Shown here one piece after another: positions 1-5,123 of a stretch of DNA of 5,123 bases. Positions within the stretch are counted from its first letter, which is position 1; every line of letters starts with the position of its first letter. The notes below the pieces were generated by a model that was given only the letters and a program-made list of their open reading frames with translations, was not told where the DNA came from and made no database searches. Where the stretch lies: NCBI GenBank assembly GCA_900752095.1, contig CAADUD010000006.1, positions 1-5,123 of the forward strand, given 5' to 3'. A program made the position numbers and the translations under genes. The DNA comes from Clostridia bacterium (GTDB lineage: Bacteria > Bacillota > Clostridia > TANB77 > CAG-508).

Positions 1-12
1 ATTTTCTTCCAT
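1..12 (-). CDS. Probable start of a gene running off the left edge (partial)
   Basis: On the minus strand, 21 bases after the stop of the upstream helix-turn-helix gene, there is an ATG (12-10) followed by codons for Glu-Glu-Asn before the window ends. It is preceded by the purine-rich AGAGAGGAG about 12 bases away, which is a longer spacing than usual. The short gap and shared strand suggest cotranscription with the small DNA-binding gene. Only four codons are visible, so no product can be named. The main support is the ribosome binding site. Confidence 0.35.
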
Positions 13-33
13 TTTTATTTATATCTCCTCTCT

Positions 34-204
34 TTAATTTGTATAAGTATTAAGGTATTTTTTTATATCTTTTTCTTGTATTCTCCATGAGCCACCAACT
101 TTTGAAGCCTTTAATTTTTTATCATGTATTAAACGAATAACTGTTCTTTCACATACTTTTAAGTATGTAGCTACTTGTTTAACTGTAAAAACATTATCTT
201 GCAT
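34..204 (-). CDS. Small excisionase-family (MerR-like) helix-turn-helix DNA-binding protein
   Basis: This 56-residue protein consists almost entirely of one winged helix-turn-helix domain of the excisionase/HTH_17 type. It opens with FTVKQVATYLKV (residues 6-17), the first helix and turn. The recognition helix follows in ERTVIRLI (19-26), then the family's characteristic wing, KLKASKVGGSWRI (30-42), and a final helix EKDIKKYL (44-51). Such proteins bind short DNA sites. Some direct phage or conjugative-element integrases toward excision, and others are small transcription regulators; the sequence alone does not say which. The start at 204 is favoured over an out-of-frame ATG at 209 because AGAGGAG (212-218) lies 7 bases upstream and this frame encodes the domain. 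It is too short for many ORF-length cutoffs. No integrase gene or att site is visible here, so the mobile-element role is only a possibility. A second gene seems to follow in the same direction. Confidence 0.85.
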   Translation of the reverse strand: MQDNVFTVKQVATYLKVCERTVIRLIHDKKLKASKVGGSWRIQEKDIKKYLNTYTN

Positions 205-236
205 TGCATTACTCCTCTATATTTTATTTCAAATGC

Positions 237-265
237 ATTATATAGTTTTTATAAAAAAAATACAA
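237..265 (-). promoter_or_regulatory. Proximal promoter of the helix-turn-helix gene
   Basis: Read on the minus strand, a -35 box TTGTAT (265-260) is followed after exactly 17 bases by a perfect -10 box TATAAT (242-237). Transcription would begin near 230 and give a leader of about 26 bases carrying the AGAGGAG ribosome binding site. This is the expected geometry for the housekeeping sigma factor. Confidence 0.7.
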
Positions 266-283
266 GACTTTTATGGAAAATAA

Positions 284-308
284 ATGACAAAACATGACAA
301 TATGGACA
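284..308. repeat. Short direct repeats upstream of the helix-turn-helix promoter, possible protein-binding sites
   Basis: ATGACAA occurs at 284-290 and again at 294-300, ten bases apart, so on the same face of the helix. A degenerate third copy, ATGGACA, follows at 302-308. A second repeated word, AAGACTT, occurs at 264-270 and 324-330, exactly 60 bases apart. The repeats sit between the proximal and distal minus-strand promoters. Phased short repeats are typical of binding sites for small regulators and excisionases, but in such AT-rich DNA chance cannot be excluded. Confidence 0.35.
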
Positions 309-376
309 TGAAATAGTAAAGAAAAGACTTACAAGAAAATAAAATATATTTATACCATTTAAAATTTATTAGCTTT

Positions 377-405
377 ATAATACCAAACAAATATTCTTGA
401 GTCAA
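377..405 (-). promoter_or_regulatory. Distal minus-strand promoter, half of a divergent pair
   Basis: On the minus strand, TTGACT (405-400) and TATTAT (382-377) are separated by exactly 17 bases, a good match to the sigma-A consensus. Transcription would start near 370 and run toward the helix-turn-helix gene, giving a leader of about 165 bases that passes over the proximal promoter. No gene with a ribosome binding site lies in that stretch. Confidence 0.6.
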
Positions 406-415
406 TAACTATTGA
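402..415. promoter_or_regulatory. Operator-like inverted repeat between divergent promoters
   Basis: TCAATA (402-407), two spacer bases and TATTGA (410-415) form a perfect 6-2-6 inverted repeat. It overlaps the -35 boxes of both the leftward promoter (400-405) and the rightward one (412-417). Part of the symmetry follows from two head-to-head TTGA-type -35 boxes, but the additional TA/TA match does not. A protein bound here would block both promoters. No cognate regulator is proven; the neighbouring helix-turn-helix protein is a candidate by position only. Confidence 0.4.
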
Positions 416-440
416 AAAATTTTTTAATATATTTTATAAT
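412..440 (+). promoter_or_regulatory. Rightward promoter, half of a divergent pair
   Basis: TTGAAA (412-417) and a perfect TATAAT (435-440) are separated by exactly 17 bases. The predicted start is near 447. No intact protein gene follows before ftsY at 971, so the transcript is either a noncoding or leader RNA, or the relic of a gene since lost. Confidence 0.65.
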
Positions 441-446
441 ATTTGT

Positions 447-540
447 AGAAAGAGAACAAAGTTCGTAACTTGTATGTGATTCGCTCCAAAAAGCGTTTTC
501 GTCGAACTCCCTGAAAGTATTGATAATACTAAAGTTTAAG
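447..540 (+). ncRNA. Candidate structured RNA downstream of the rightward promoter
   Basis: Starting at the predicted transcription start, the sequence contains several nested or competing stems. AGTTCG (460-465) pairs with CGAACT (503-508) and encloses a small hairpin CGCT/AGCG (482-485 with 492-495). A further hairpin, AGTATT-GAT-AATACT, lies at 516-530. A local hairpin AAGTT-CGT-AACTT (459-471) would compete with the outer 460-508 stem. This stretch is also richer in GC than its surroundings. I do not recognise a known riboswitch or RNA family, and no U-rich terminator follows 530. Alternatives are a dispersed repeat, an end of a decayed insertion element, or the remains of a leader. Confidence 0.3.
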
Positions 541-646
541 AAAGTAAAAAGGAAATTAAAATCTTTTCCAATTGTTTTTCAGAAACTTCATCATTTGTAA
601 ATAATCTAGCAGAACGTCTATTATCAACTATTTCATCAAAATTCAT
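536..646 (-). pseudogene. Truncated nitroreductase-family gene (N-terminal fragment)
   Basis: A minus-strand reading frame of 36 codons starts at ATG 646-644, with GAGGT (657-653) six bases upstream. Its first 30 residues read like the beginning of an FMN-dependent nitroreductase: FDEIVDNRRSARLF (residues 3-16), containing the RRSxR motif that in this family contacts the FMN phosphate, followed by VSEKQLEKIL (21-30). Family members are usually about 170-220 residues, and the next segment should be a helix with an Ala-rich, Pro-Ser pattern. Here the similarity stops at about position 557. It is replaced by ISFLLS and a stop, and no continuation is visible in the other minus-strand frames down to about 430. 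The intact start and ribosome binding site point to truncation by deletion or insertion, not slow point decay. A functional 36-residue peptide is unlikely. The family assignment rests on a short match. Confidence 0.6.
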
Positions 647-714
647 ATCAATACCTCATAAAAATATTTTAAATATATTTTATTGGATTTATAATATAAA
701 AAAGTGACTTTAAA

Positions 715-810
715 ATGATATCAAATATTACACTATTTCCTGAAATTAAATCTGACTCTTTAGTGGAGCAACAACTAGAAATTTATACAAAAAATATGCT
801 GAAATATTGA
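715..810 (+). other. Short ORF of unknown status (31 codons)
   Basis: ATG at 715 opens a 31-codon frame ending in TGA at 808-810. The peptide begins MISNITLFPEIKSDS and looks soluble and protein-like in composition, but I recognise no family. A TATAAT occurs at 690-695 without a clear -35 box, and the ribosome binding site is weak (AAAGTGA near 701-707). It could be the start of another truncated gene divergent from the nitroreductase remnant 68 bases away, or simply chance. Confidence 0.15.
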
Positions 811-834
811 ATAGTTTAGTATAATTTAAACCTC

Positions 835-873
835 AGTTGAGCTGACATCTGACTGGATGCCAGCTCAACTTTT
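835..873 (+). terminator. Strong hairpin, probable rho-independent terminator upstream of ftsY
   Basis: Positions 835-849 and 856-870 form a 15-bp stem closed by the six-base loop TGACTG. There is one non-pairing position, A845 opposite C860. The stem has far more GC than the surrounding sequence. Four T residues (870-873) follow before AAG, a short tail for an intrinsic terminator. It would end transcripts from the 412-440 promoter and insulate ftsY. In the opposite orientation the mismatch becomes an acceptable G-U pair, but the tail there is weaker. A regulatory or dispersed-repeat hairpin is the alternative. Confidence 0.55.
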
Positions 874-906
874 AAGTGCGTTAAAACAATATTAATAAAT
901 TAATAC

Positions 907-935
907 TACACATTTATTAAAATCTATGATATACT
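907..935 (+). promoter_or_regulatory. Promoter of ftsY
   Basis: An extended -10 element, TG-A-TATACT (927-935), lies 17 bases after TACACA (907-912), which matches four of six -35 consensus bases. Transcription would start near 942, leaving a leader of about 29 bases that carries the AAGAGG ribosome binding site (956-961) nine bases before the ATG at 971. Confidence 0.55.
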
Positions 936-970
936 AGTTATGGTAAATATTAGAAAAGAGGAAAGAAAAA

Positions 971-1876
971 ATGGGATTTTTTGAAAAATTAAAACAAGGT
1001 TTAAGTAAAACTAAAAATTCTTTTGATGAAAAAATAAATAATGTATTTAGCAATTTTCGTAAAGTAGATGAAGAATTATTAGAAGAGCTAGAAGAAGCTC
1101 TTATTATGTCAGATGTAGGAGTAGAAACTTCTACCAAAATTATTGCTAACTTAAGAAACAGAGTAAAAAAAGAAAAAATAGAAGATGAACAAGGTGTAAA
1201 AGATGCATTAAGAAGGGAAATCATGGAAATTTTAGATGAAGTAGATAATAGCTTGAATCTGCAAACTACTCCTTCTGTTATTTTAGTAGTAGGGGTAAAT
1301 GGAGTAGGGAAAACTACTTCTATTGGCAAAATTGCAAATCGTCTTAAAAAAGATGGAAAGAAAGTGGTGATTGCAGCAGCAGATACTTTTCGTGCAGCAG
1401 CAGTAGAACAACTAGAAATTTGGGCAAATCGTGCAGGATGTGATATGGTAAAAAAAGAAGAAGGAGCAGATCCCGCTTCTGTAGTGTATGATGCTATTCA
1501 AATTACTAAACAAAAGAATGCAGATGTTTTAATTTGCGATACAGCAGGAAGATTACACAATAAAAAGTATTTAATGGATGAATTAGTAAAGATAAAAAAA
1601 GTAATAGATAAAGAATTACCAGACGCTTCAAAAGAAGTATTAATGGTATTAGATGCTACTACAGGTCAAAATGCAATTCAACAAGTAAAAGCTTTTAAAG
1701 AAACAGTAGACATTAATGGCATTATCTTAACTAAATTAGATGGAACCGCAAAAGGTGGAGTCGTAATTGGTATTGTAGCAGAGAATAAAATGCCTGTTAA
1801 ATTTATAGGTGTTGGAGAACAAATAGATGACATGGAAATTTTCAATAGTAGCGATTTTGTAAAAGCATTAATTTAA
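971..1876 (+). CDS. ftsY: Signal recognition particle receptor FtsY
   Basis: FtsY is the SRP receptor GTPase. It docks ribosome-nascent chain-SRP complexes at the inner face of the membrane by forming a GTP-dependent heterodimer with Ffh, handing membrane proteins to the Sec translocon. The 301-residue protein has a short basic amphipathic N-terminus (MGFFEKLKQGLSKT, 1-14) of the kind that binds lipid. A helical N domain (to about 90) and a complete G domain follow. The G motifs are visible in order: P-loop GVNGVGKTTS (108-117), DTFRAAAVEQL (138-148), DTAGR (190-194), TKLDGTAKGG (254-263) and the closing GVGEQIDDM (280-288). The long acidic A domain of E. coli FtsY is absent, as is normal in Firmicutes. 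The start has AAGAGG nine bases upstream, and the gene ends in tandem stops TAA TAG. The usual neighbours ylxM and ffh do not follow; a UPF0182 gene does, after 104 bases. No truncation or missing catalytic residue is seen. Confidence 0.98.
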   Translation: MGFFEKLKQGLSKTKNSFDEKINNVFSNFRKVDEELLEELEEALIMSDVGVETSTKIIANLRNRVKKEKIEDEQGVKDALRREIMEILDEVDNSLNLQTTPSVILVVGVNGVGKTTSIGKIANRLKKDGKKVVIAAADTFRAAAVEQLEIWANRAGCDMVKKEEGADPASVVYDAIQITKQKNADVLICDTAGRLHNKKYLMDELVKIKKVIDKELPDASKEVLMVLDATTGQNAIQQVKAFKETVDINGIILTKLDGTAKGGVVIGIVAENKMPVKFIGVGEQIDDMEIFNSSDFVKALI

Positions 1877-1980
1877 TAGTATTTTCATTAACTGGTAGAA
1901 GAATGAAACACAAGTAAAATATAAGATATTATTTATTTATCAATAAAAATATAAAAATAGATTTTCTTAAGGAGGCTAAA
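1877..1980 (+). promoter_or_regulatory. ftsY-UPF0182 spacer with a strong ribosome binding site
   Basis: The 104-base spacer ends in TTAAGGAGG (1967-1975), a near-perfect anti-16S match placed five bases before the ATG at 1981; this fixes the start of the long gene. Near the ftsY stop, TTTCATT (1883-1889) and AATGAAA (1902-1908) could form a 7-bp AT-only stem with a 12-base loop. No T-run follows, so it is not a credible terminator. I find no promoter with both boxes well matched, so readthrough from ftsY is plausible. Confidence 0.6.
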
Positions 1981-4900
1981 ATGGACCAAGAGGAAAAGAA
2001 AAAACAAACACAACTAAATAAGATACAAAATCAAATGAAAACTACAAAAGAAGATGCAACAAAGCAAAACGAAAAAGCAGAAAATATAAATAGAGAAAAA
2101 ACAACCATAAATGGAAAAAGCCAAAAAAACATAAAAAATAAAAAAAGAAAATGGATTGTACTTGCCTTTTTACTTATAGCAGTTATAGTAGGCTATGTAA
2201 CCTATCGTGGAGACTACTTAGAAACTTTAGAATTAGGAGCGCAATATTTAAGTATTTTTTGGCAAAACCTATCTTACCAATTTCTAACTTTTGGTATTAA
2301 TTTTATCATATTGTTTTTCCTAATTTATTGGACAAACCATAGAATTCAAAAAGGATTAAAACCATTTTTTGCAGAAGAAAAAAGAACAATGCCAAAAATG
2401 CTTAATAAATCTATTGCATTAATTGGTTCTATTGTTATTAGTTTTTTTGTTACTAATATGATAATAGACAAATTAATGTTATGTATGAATGCAACAGGTT
2501 TTGGTGTAACAGACCCAGTATTAGGTTATGACATTAGTTTCTTCATATTTGTACAACCATTTATGCAATTTATGGTAGTATATTTATTAGCAATAGCAGT
2601 AGGTCTAACAATTTACTCTGCATTATATTATATTATTGCTTTTAATTATTATTTTGATGGTGTTAGTAGGGAAACTTTAAAGAAAAGCATTTTATTAAAA
2701 CAAGCCTATACCAATATTATTGTAATTGCTTTTTTACTTGCAAGTATGATATTTATTGAAACTCAAAATGTAGGAATTCAAAAATTCTTAACACTACAAG
2801 ATGGAACATCATATTCTTTATGGGGAGCTGGTATTTCAGAAGTAACAATTAAATTATGGGGATATCGTATTTTATCCGCTGTTATTGTAGTTTCTATATT
2901 AATGGCTGTCCACTACTTTAAAAAAGAAAATACGAAAAAGGTTATTACTTCTTTAGCCATTGTACCAGTTTACTTAGTATTAATGTTAGTCGTATTGGTA
3001 GGATTTGAACTTATTTTTGTAGGACAAAACGAACTAGACAAGCAACAAGCTTATATTCAGACTAATATTGACTTTACTAAACAAGCTTATGGAATTAACA
3101 TAGAAGAAGTAAATTTGGGAGAAAATGAAACAATAACACAGCAAACATTAAATCAAAATCCAATAGTAGTAGATAATATTGTAATTGCGGTACCAGAAAA
3201 TGTTTTAAAAGATTTAAATGTATTGCAAACTAGTAAAGGATATTATACTTATCGCACTACTTCAATAGCAAATTATACCATAGGTGGAAAGCAAAGCTTA
3301 GTATATATTTCACCAAGAGAAATAACCAATTCTATTGGAACCTATAACAATAAAACTTATGAATATACTCATGGTTATGGTGTTATTGTTACATCTGCCA
3401 CTTCTGTAGATGAAAAAGGAAATCTAAATCATTTGCAAAAAGGATTTACCAGTAGTGAAAATAACATAGTATCTATTACGGAACCAAGAATTTATTTTGG
3501 ACTAGAAACCAATGATACGGTAGTAACTAACAATAGCCAAACCAAAGAATTTGATTATCCTATTACTACTTCTACAACTGCAGAAAATGCAGAAAATGTA
3601 TATGAAGGAAGTGCGGGGTTAAAACTAAACTTTATAGATAGACTTATTTTAGCAATAAAAGAAAAGGATTTAAAATTAGCTTTTTCTGGAAATGTAGATA
3701 AAACTAGCAAAATTTTAATAAACCGTAATATTATTGAAAGAGCAAAAACATTAATGCCATATATTACTTATGACGAAAACCCTTATTTAGTAGTAACAAA
3801 AGAAGGTAAACTAGTATGGGTATTAGATGGATATACTACTTCTAGTTATTATCCATATTCTCAAAGGATTACTTTGCAAGGGGAGAATCTATTAGAAAAA
3901 ACAGATATTAATTATATTAGAAATTCTGTAAAAGTATTAATAGATGCCTACGATGGAACTATAAAATATTATATTACAGATAGAAACGACCCAATTATTA
4001 TGGCATATCAAAAAATCTATAAAGATTTATTTGTAGATAAAGAAGAAGTTATACCAGAAGATATTAGTAGTCAATTTATCTATCCTGAATTTTTATACAG
4101 TATTCAAGCTGAAATTATGGAAAGATACCACAATATTCAAACTGATGTACTTTACCGTGGAGATGATATTTGGGATGTTGCTACACAAAATACAAGTAAG
4201 ACGTTAACAAAAGTAGGAACACAAATTGCACCATATTATACTATGGTAAAAACAATAGATAGTAATGAAGCTACTTTGGGATTAGTATTGCCATTTACAC
4301 CATACCAAAAGCAAAACTTAACAGCTTATTTAATAGGCAGGTACGAAAATGGTCAACCAAGTTTAATATTATACAAATATCCAACAGATAGCAATATATT
4401 AGGGCCAATGCAAATAGACACACAACTAGCACAAGATGAAAGAATTGCATCTGAAATTGAAAGCTTAAATGTTACAGGAACTAAAATTACTAAAAATATG
4501 ATAGTGATACCAATTAATAATAGTTTGCTTTATGTAGAACCAATTTACCAAGAATTTATAAATGAAGAAAATTCTACACCTGTTTTAAAAAAGGTAGTAG
4601 TAGCTTCTGGAAATAAAGTATCTATTGGGGACACTTTAGAAGAAGCATTAAATAATTTGGTATCGCAATATGCAGTAGATATTGAAGTAGAAAACACAGA
4701 TGATATAAATGGCGTAATAGAAGCTATTATTAAAGCAAATAAAAATTTACAAGATTCTAACCAAAATAATAACTGGGAAATGGCAGGAAAAGATATGGCT
4801 AGATTACAAGAATTAATTACTAAGTTAGAAGAACTATTAGAGGAACAACAAAAACAAGAAGCGGAGCAACAAGCACAAAACGAAATTCAGCAAAATGGTA

Positions 4901-5010
4901 TTTTAAACAATGAACAGAATACTTTATTATTTAATAGTCTAACAAATGAACAAGGCAATGATTTAAGTAATAATATTTTGATTAATACTGTTAATAGTAT
5001 GAATGATTAA
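1981..5010 (+). CDS. UPF0182-family polytopic membrane protein, function unknown
   Basis: At 1009 residues, this is full length for the UPF0182 (PF03699) family, whose role is not established. Residues 1-56 form a Lys/Gln/Glu-rich cytoplasmic tail. Seven hydrophobic segments follow at roughly 57-76, 99-118, 143-163, 195-222, 243-260, 295-312 and 322-347. The rest, about 660 residues, is a soluble domain predicted outside the membrane. Family landmarks I recognise include DPVLGYDISFFIF (178-190) and NELDKQQAYIQTNI (350-363), which begins the outer domain. Further on are LVWVLDGYTTSSYYPYS (611-627), NYIRNSVKVLIDAYDGT (644-660) and SGNKVSIGDTLEEAL (876-890). Near the end, NWEMAGKDMARLQELITKLEEL (931-952), a helix typical of the family's C-terminus, is followed by a Gln/Asn-rich tail to 1009. 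A nine-base tandem repeat (GCAGAAAAT, 3580-3597) falls in a variable linker at about residues 534-539. No catalytic motif, signal-peptidase site or lipobox is apparent. The start is set by the strong ribosome binding site. It may be cotranscribed with ftsY. Confidence 0.95.
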   Translation: MDQEEKKKQTQLNKIQNQMKTTKEDATKQNEKAENINREKTTINGKSQKNIKNKKRKWIVLAFLLIAVIVGYVTYRGDYLETLELGAQYLSIFWQNLSYQFLTFGINFIILFFLIYWTNHRIQKGLKPFFAEEKRTMPKMLNKSIALIGSIVISFFVTNMIIDKLMLCMNATGFGVTDPVLGYDISFFIFVQPFMQFMVVYLLAIAVGLTIYSALYYIIAFNYYFDGVSRETLKKSILLKQAYTNIIVIAFLLASMIFIETQNVGIQKFLTLQDGTSYSLWGAGISEVTIKLWGYRILSAVIVVSILMAVHYFKKENTKKVITSLAIVPVYLVLMLVVLVGFELIFVGQNELDKQQAYIQTNIDFTKQAYGINIEEVNLGENETITQQTLNQNPIVVDNIVIAVPENVLKDLNVLQTSKGYYTYRTTSIANYTIGGKQSLVYISPREITNSIGTYNNKTYEYTHGYGVIVTSATSVDEKGNLNHLQKGFTSSENNIVSITEPRIYFGLETNDTVVTNNSQTKEFDYPITTSTTAENAENVYEGSAGLKLNFIDRLILAIKEKDLKLAFSGNVDKTSKILINRNIIERAKTLMPYITYDENPYLVVTKEGKLVWVLDGYTTSSYYPYSQRITLQGENLLEKTDINYIRNSVKVLIDAYDGTIKYYITDRNDPIIMAYQKIYKDLFVDKEEVIPEDISSQFIYPEFLYSIQAEIMERYHNIQTDVLYRGDDIWDVATQNTSKTLTKVGTQIAPYYTMVKTIDSNEATLGLVLPFTPYQKQNLTAYLIGRYENGQPSLILYKYPTDSNILGPMQIDTQLAQDERIASEIESLNVTGTKITKNMIVIPINNSLLYVEPIYQEFINEENSTPVLKKVVVASGNKVSIGDTLEEALNNLVSQYAVDIEVENTDDINGVIEAIIKANKNLQDSNQNNNWEMAGKDMARLQELITKLEELLEEQQKQEAEQQAQNEIQQNGILNNEQNTLLFNSLTNEQGNDLSNNILINTVNSMND

Positions 5011-5047
5011 ACTTGCAAATATAATAACAAAATTATAATAGAAACTA

Positions 5048-5076
5048 TTGAAAATAAGAAGAAATTAGTTTATACT
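5048..5076 (+). promoter_or_regulatory. Promoter for the gene at the right edge
   Basis: TTGAAA (5048-5053) and TATACT (5071-5076) are separated by exactly 17 bases, a good housekeeping promoter. Transcription would start near 5083, about 37 bases before the GTG at 5120. It lies in the 109-base stretch after the UPF0182 stop, where no GC-rich terminator hairpin is seen, so readthrough from upstream is also possible. Confidence 0.6.
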
Positions 5077-5119
5077 AAAAATAGTAATAAAATAGAAAAC
5101 AAAAGAAAAGAGGATAAAA

Positions 5120-5123
5120 GTGG
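5120..5123 (+). CDS. Probable GTG start of the next gene (partial)
   Basis: AAGAGG (5108-5113) is followed, six bases later, by GTG at 5120-5122 and then the end of the window. Together with the promoter at 5048-5076 this suggests a gene starting with GTG and running off to the right. Only one codon is visible, so nothing can be said about the product; the true start could instead lie just beyond the edge. Confidence 0.4.

Larger units (their letters stand above)
205..970. other. Gene-poor region with control elements and gene remnants
   Basis: About 770 bases separate the helix-turn-helix gene from ftsY. I find no intact protein gene here on either strand. The region contains the two leftward promoters, the rightward promoter with its shared dyad, the candidate structured RNA, the nitroreductase N-terminal fragment, the doubtful short ORF, a strong hairpin and the ftsY promoter, each listed separately. 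The remainder, notably about 541-556, 647-714 and 874-906, is AT-rich sequence in which I see nothing supportable. Confidence 0.6.

Noticed and set aside
207..209. Upstream ATG for the helix-turn-helix gene
   Set aside because: It is out of frame with the domain and sits only two bases from the ribosome binding site; the ATG at 204 has correct spacing and frame.
455..510. tRNA-like look of the segment around GTCGAACTCC
   Set aside because: No acceptor stem, anticodon arm or CCA-side pairing can be drawn; the resemblance is limited to a T-arm-like word.
470..511. Possible small peptide from TTG 470 or GTG 476 to TGA, rich in Arg and Lys
   Set aside because: There is no convincing ribosome binding site, it is only about 12-14 codons long, and it coincides with the predicted RNA stems, which explain the sequence better.
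934..1329. 131-codon minus-strand ORF opposite the start of ftsY
   Set aside because: It lies antisense to a certain ftsY coding region, and its Ser/Phe/Leu-rich composition is what the complement of AT-rich, Lys/Glu-rich codons gives. No ribosome binding site or recognisable domain supports it.
3580..3597. Tandem nine-base repeat inside the UPF0182 gene
   Set aside because: Only two copies, in frame, in a variable linker; an ordinary small duplication that leaves the reading frame intact.
5020..5037. Inverted repeat TATAAT/ATTATA after the UPF0182 stop as a terminator
   Set aside because: The stem is only six A-T pairs and has no T-run after it, so it would be too weak to stop transcription.

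Overview
The window looks like part of an AT-rich Firmicutes genome, probably a clostridial or related gut lineage. The basis is very low GC, strong AGGAGG-type ribosome binding sites, TTGACA/TATAAT-type promoters and a short FtsY without an acidic A domain. Taxonomy is an inference from style and gene content. No tRNA, rRNA, CRISPR array or complete insertion sequence is visible.

Layout. (1) Positions 1-270, minus strand: a small excisionase-type helix-turn-helix gene (34-204) with a strong ribosome binding site and a near-consensus promoter. A second gene probably starts just downstream and leaves the window on the left (ATG at 12-10). (2) Positions 205-970: about 770 bases without an intact gene, but not empty. 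They hold a back-to-back divergent promoter pair whose -35 boxes share a perfect 6-2-6 inverted repeat (402-415). Next come a predicted plus-strand transcript start with foldable RNA (447-540), the first about 30 codons of a nitroreductase-family gene cut off by unrelated sequence (536-646, minus), a doubtful 31-codon plus-strand ORF, and a strong 15-bp hairpin (835-870). (3) Positions 971-1876, plus: ftsY, the signal recognition particle receptor GTPase, with all G motifs present. (4) Positions 1981-5010, plus: a full-length UPF0182-family membrane protein with seven predicted membrane segments and a large C-terminal domain on the outside. (5) Positions 5011-5123: a near-consensus promoter and a ribosome binding site leading to a GTG at 5120, probably the next gene.

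How the parts relate. FtsY receives ribosome-SRP complexes at the membrane, and the UPF0182 protein is the kind of polytopic protein delivered that way. The two genes lie 104 bases apart on one strand, with no clear terminator and no convincing promoter between them, so they may be cotranscribed. That is not evidence of a specific functional partnership. The usual Firmicutes partners ylxM and ffh do not follow ftsY here. The left end, with its xis-like regulator, divergent control region and gene remnant, resembles the edge of an accessory or rearranged segment next to core genes. I see no system that is clearly new; the most interesting parts are the divergent control region with its predicted RNA and the unexplained UPF0182 protein.
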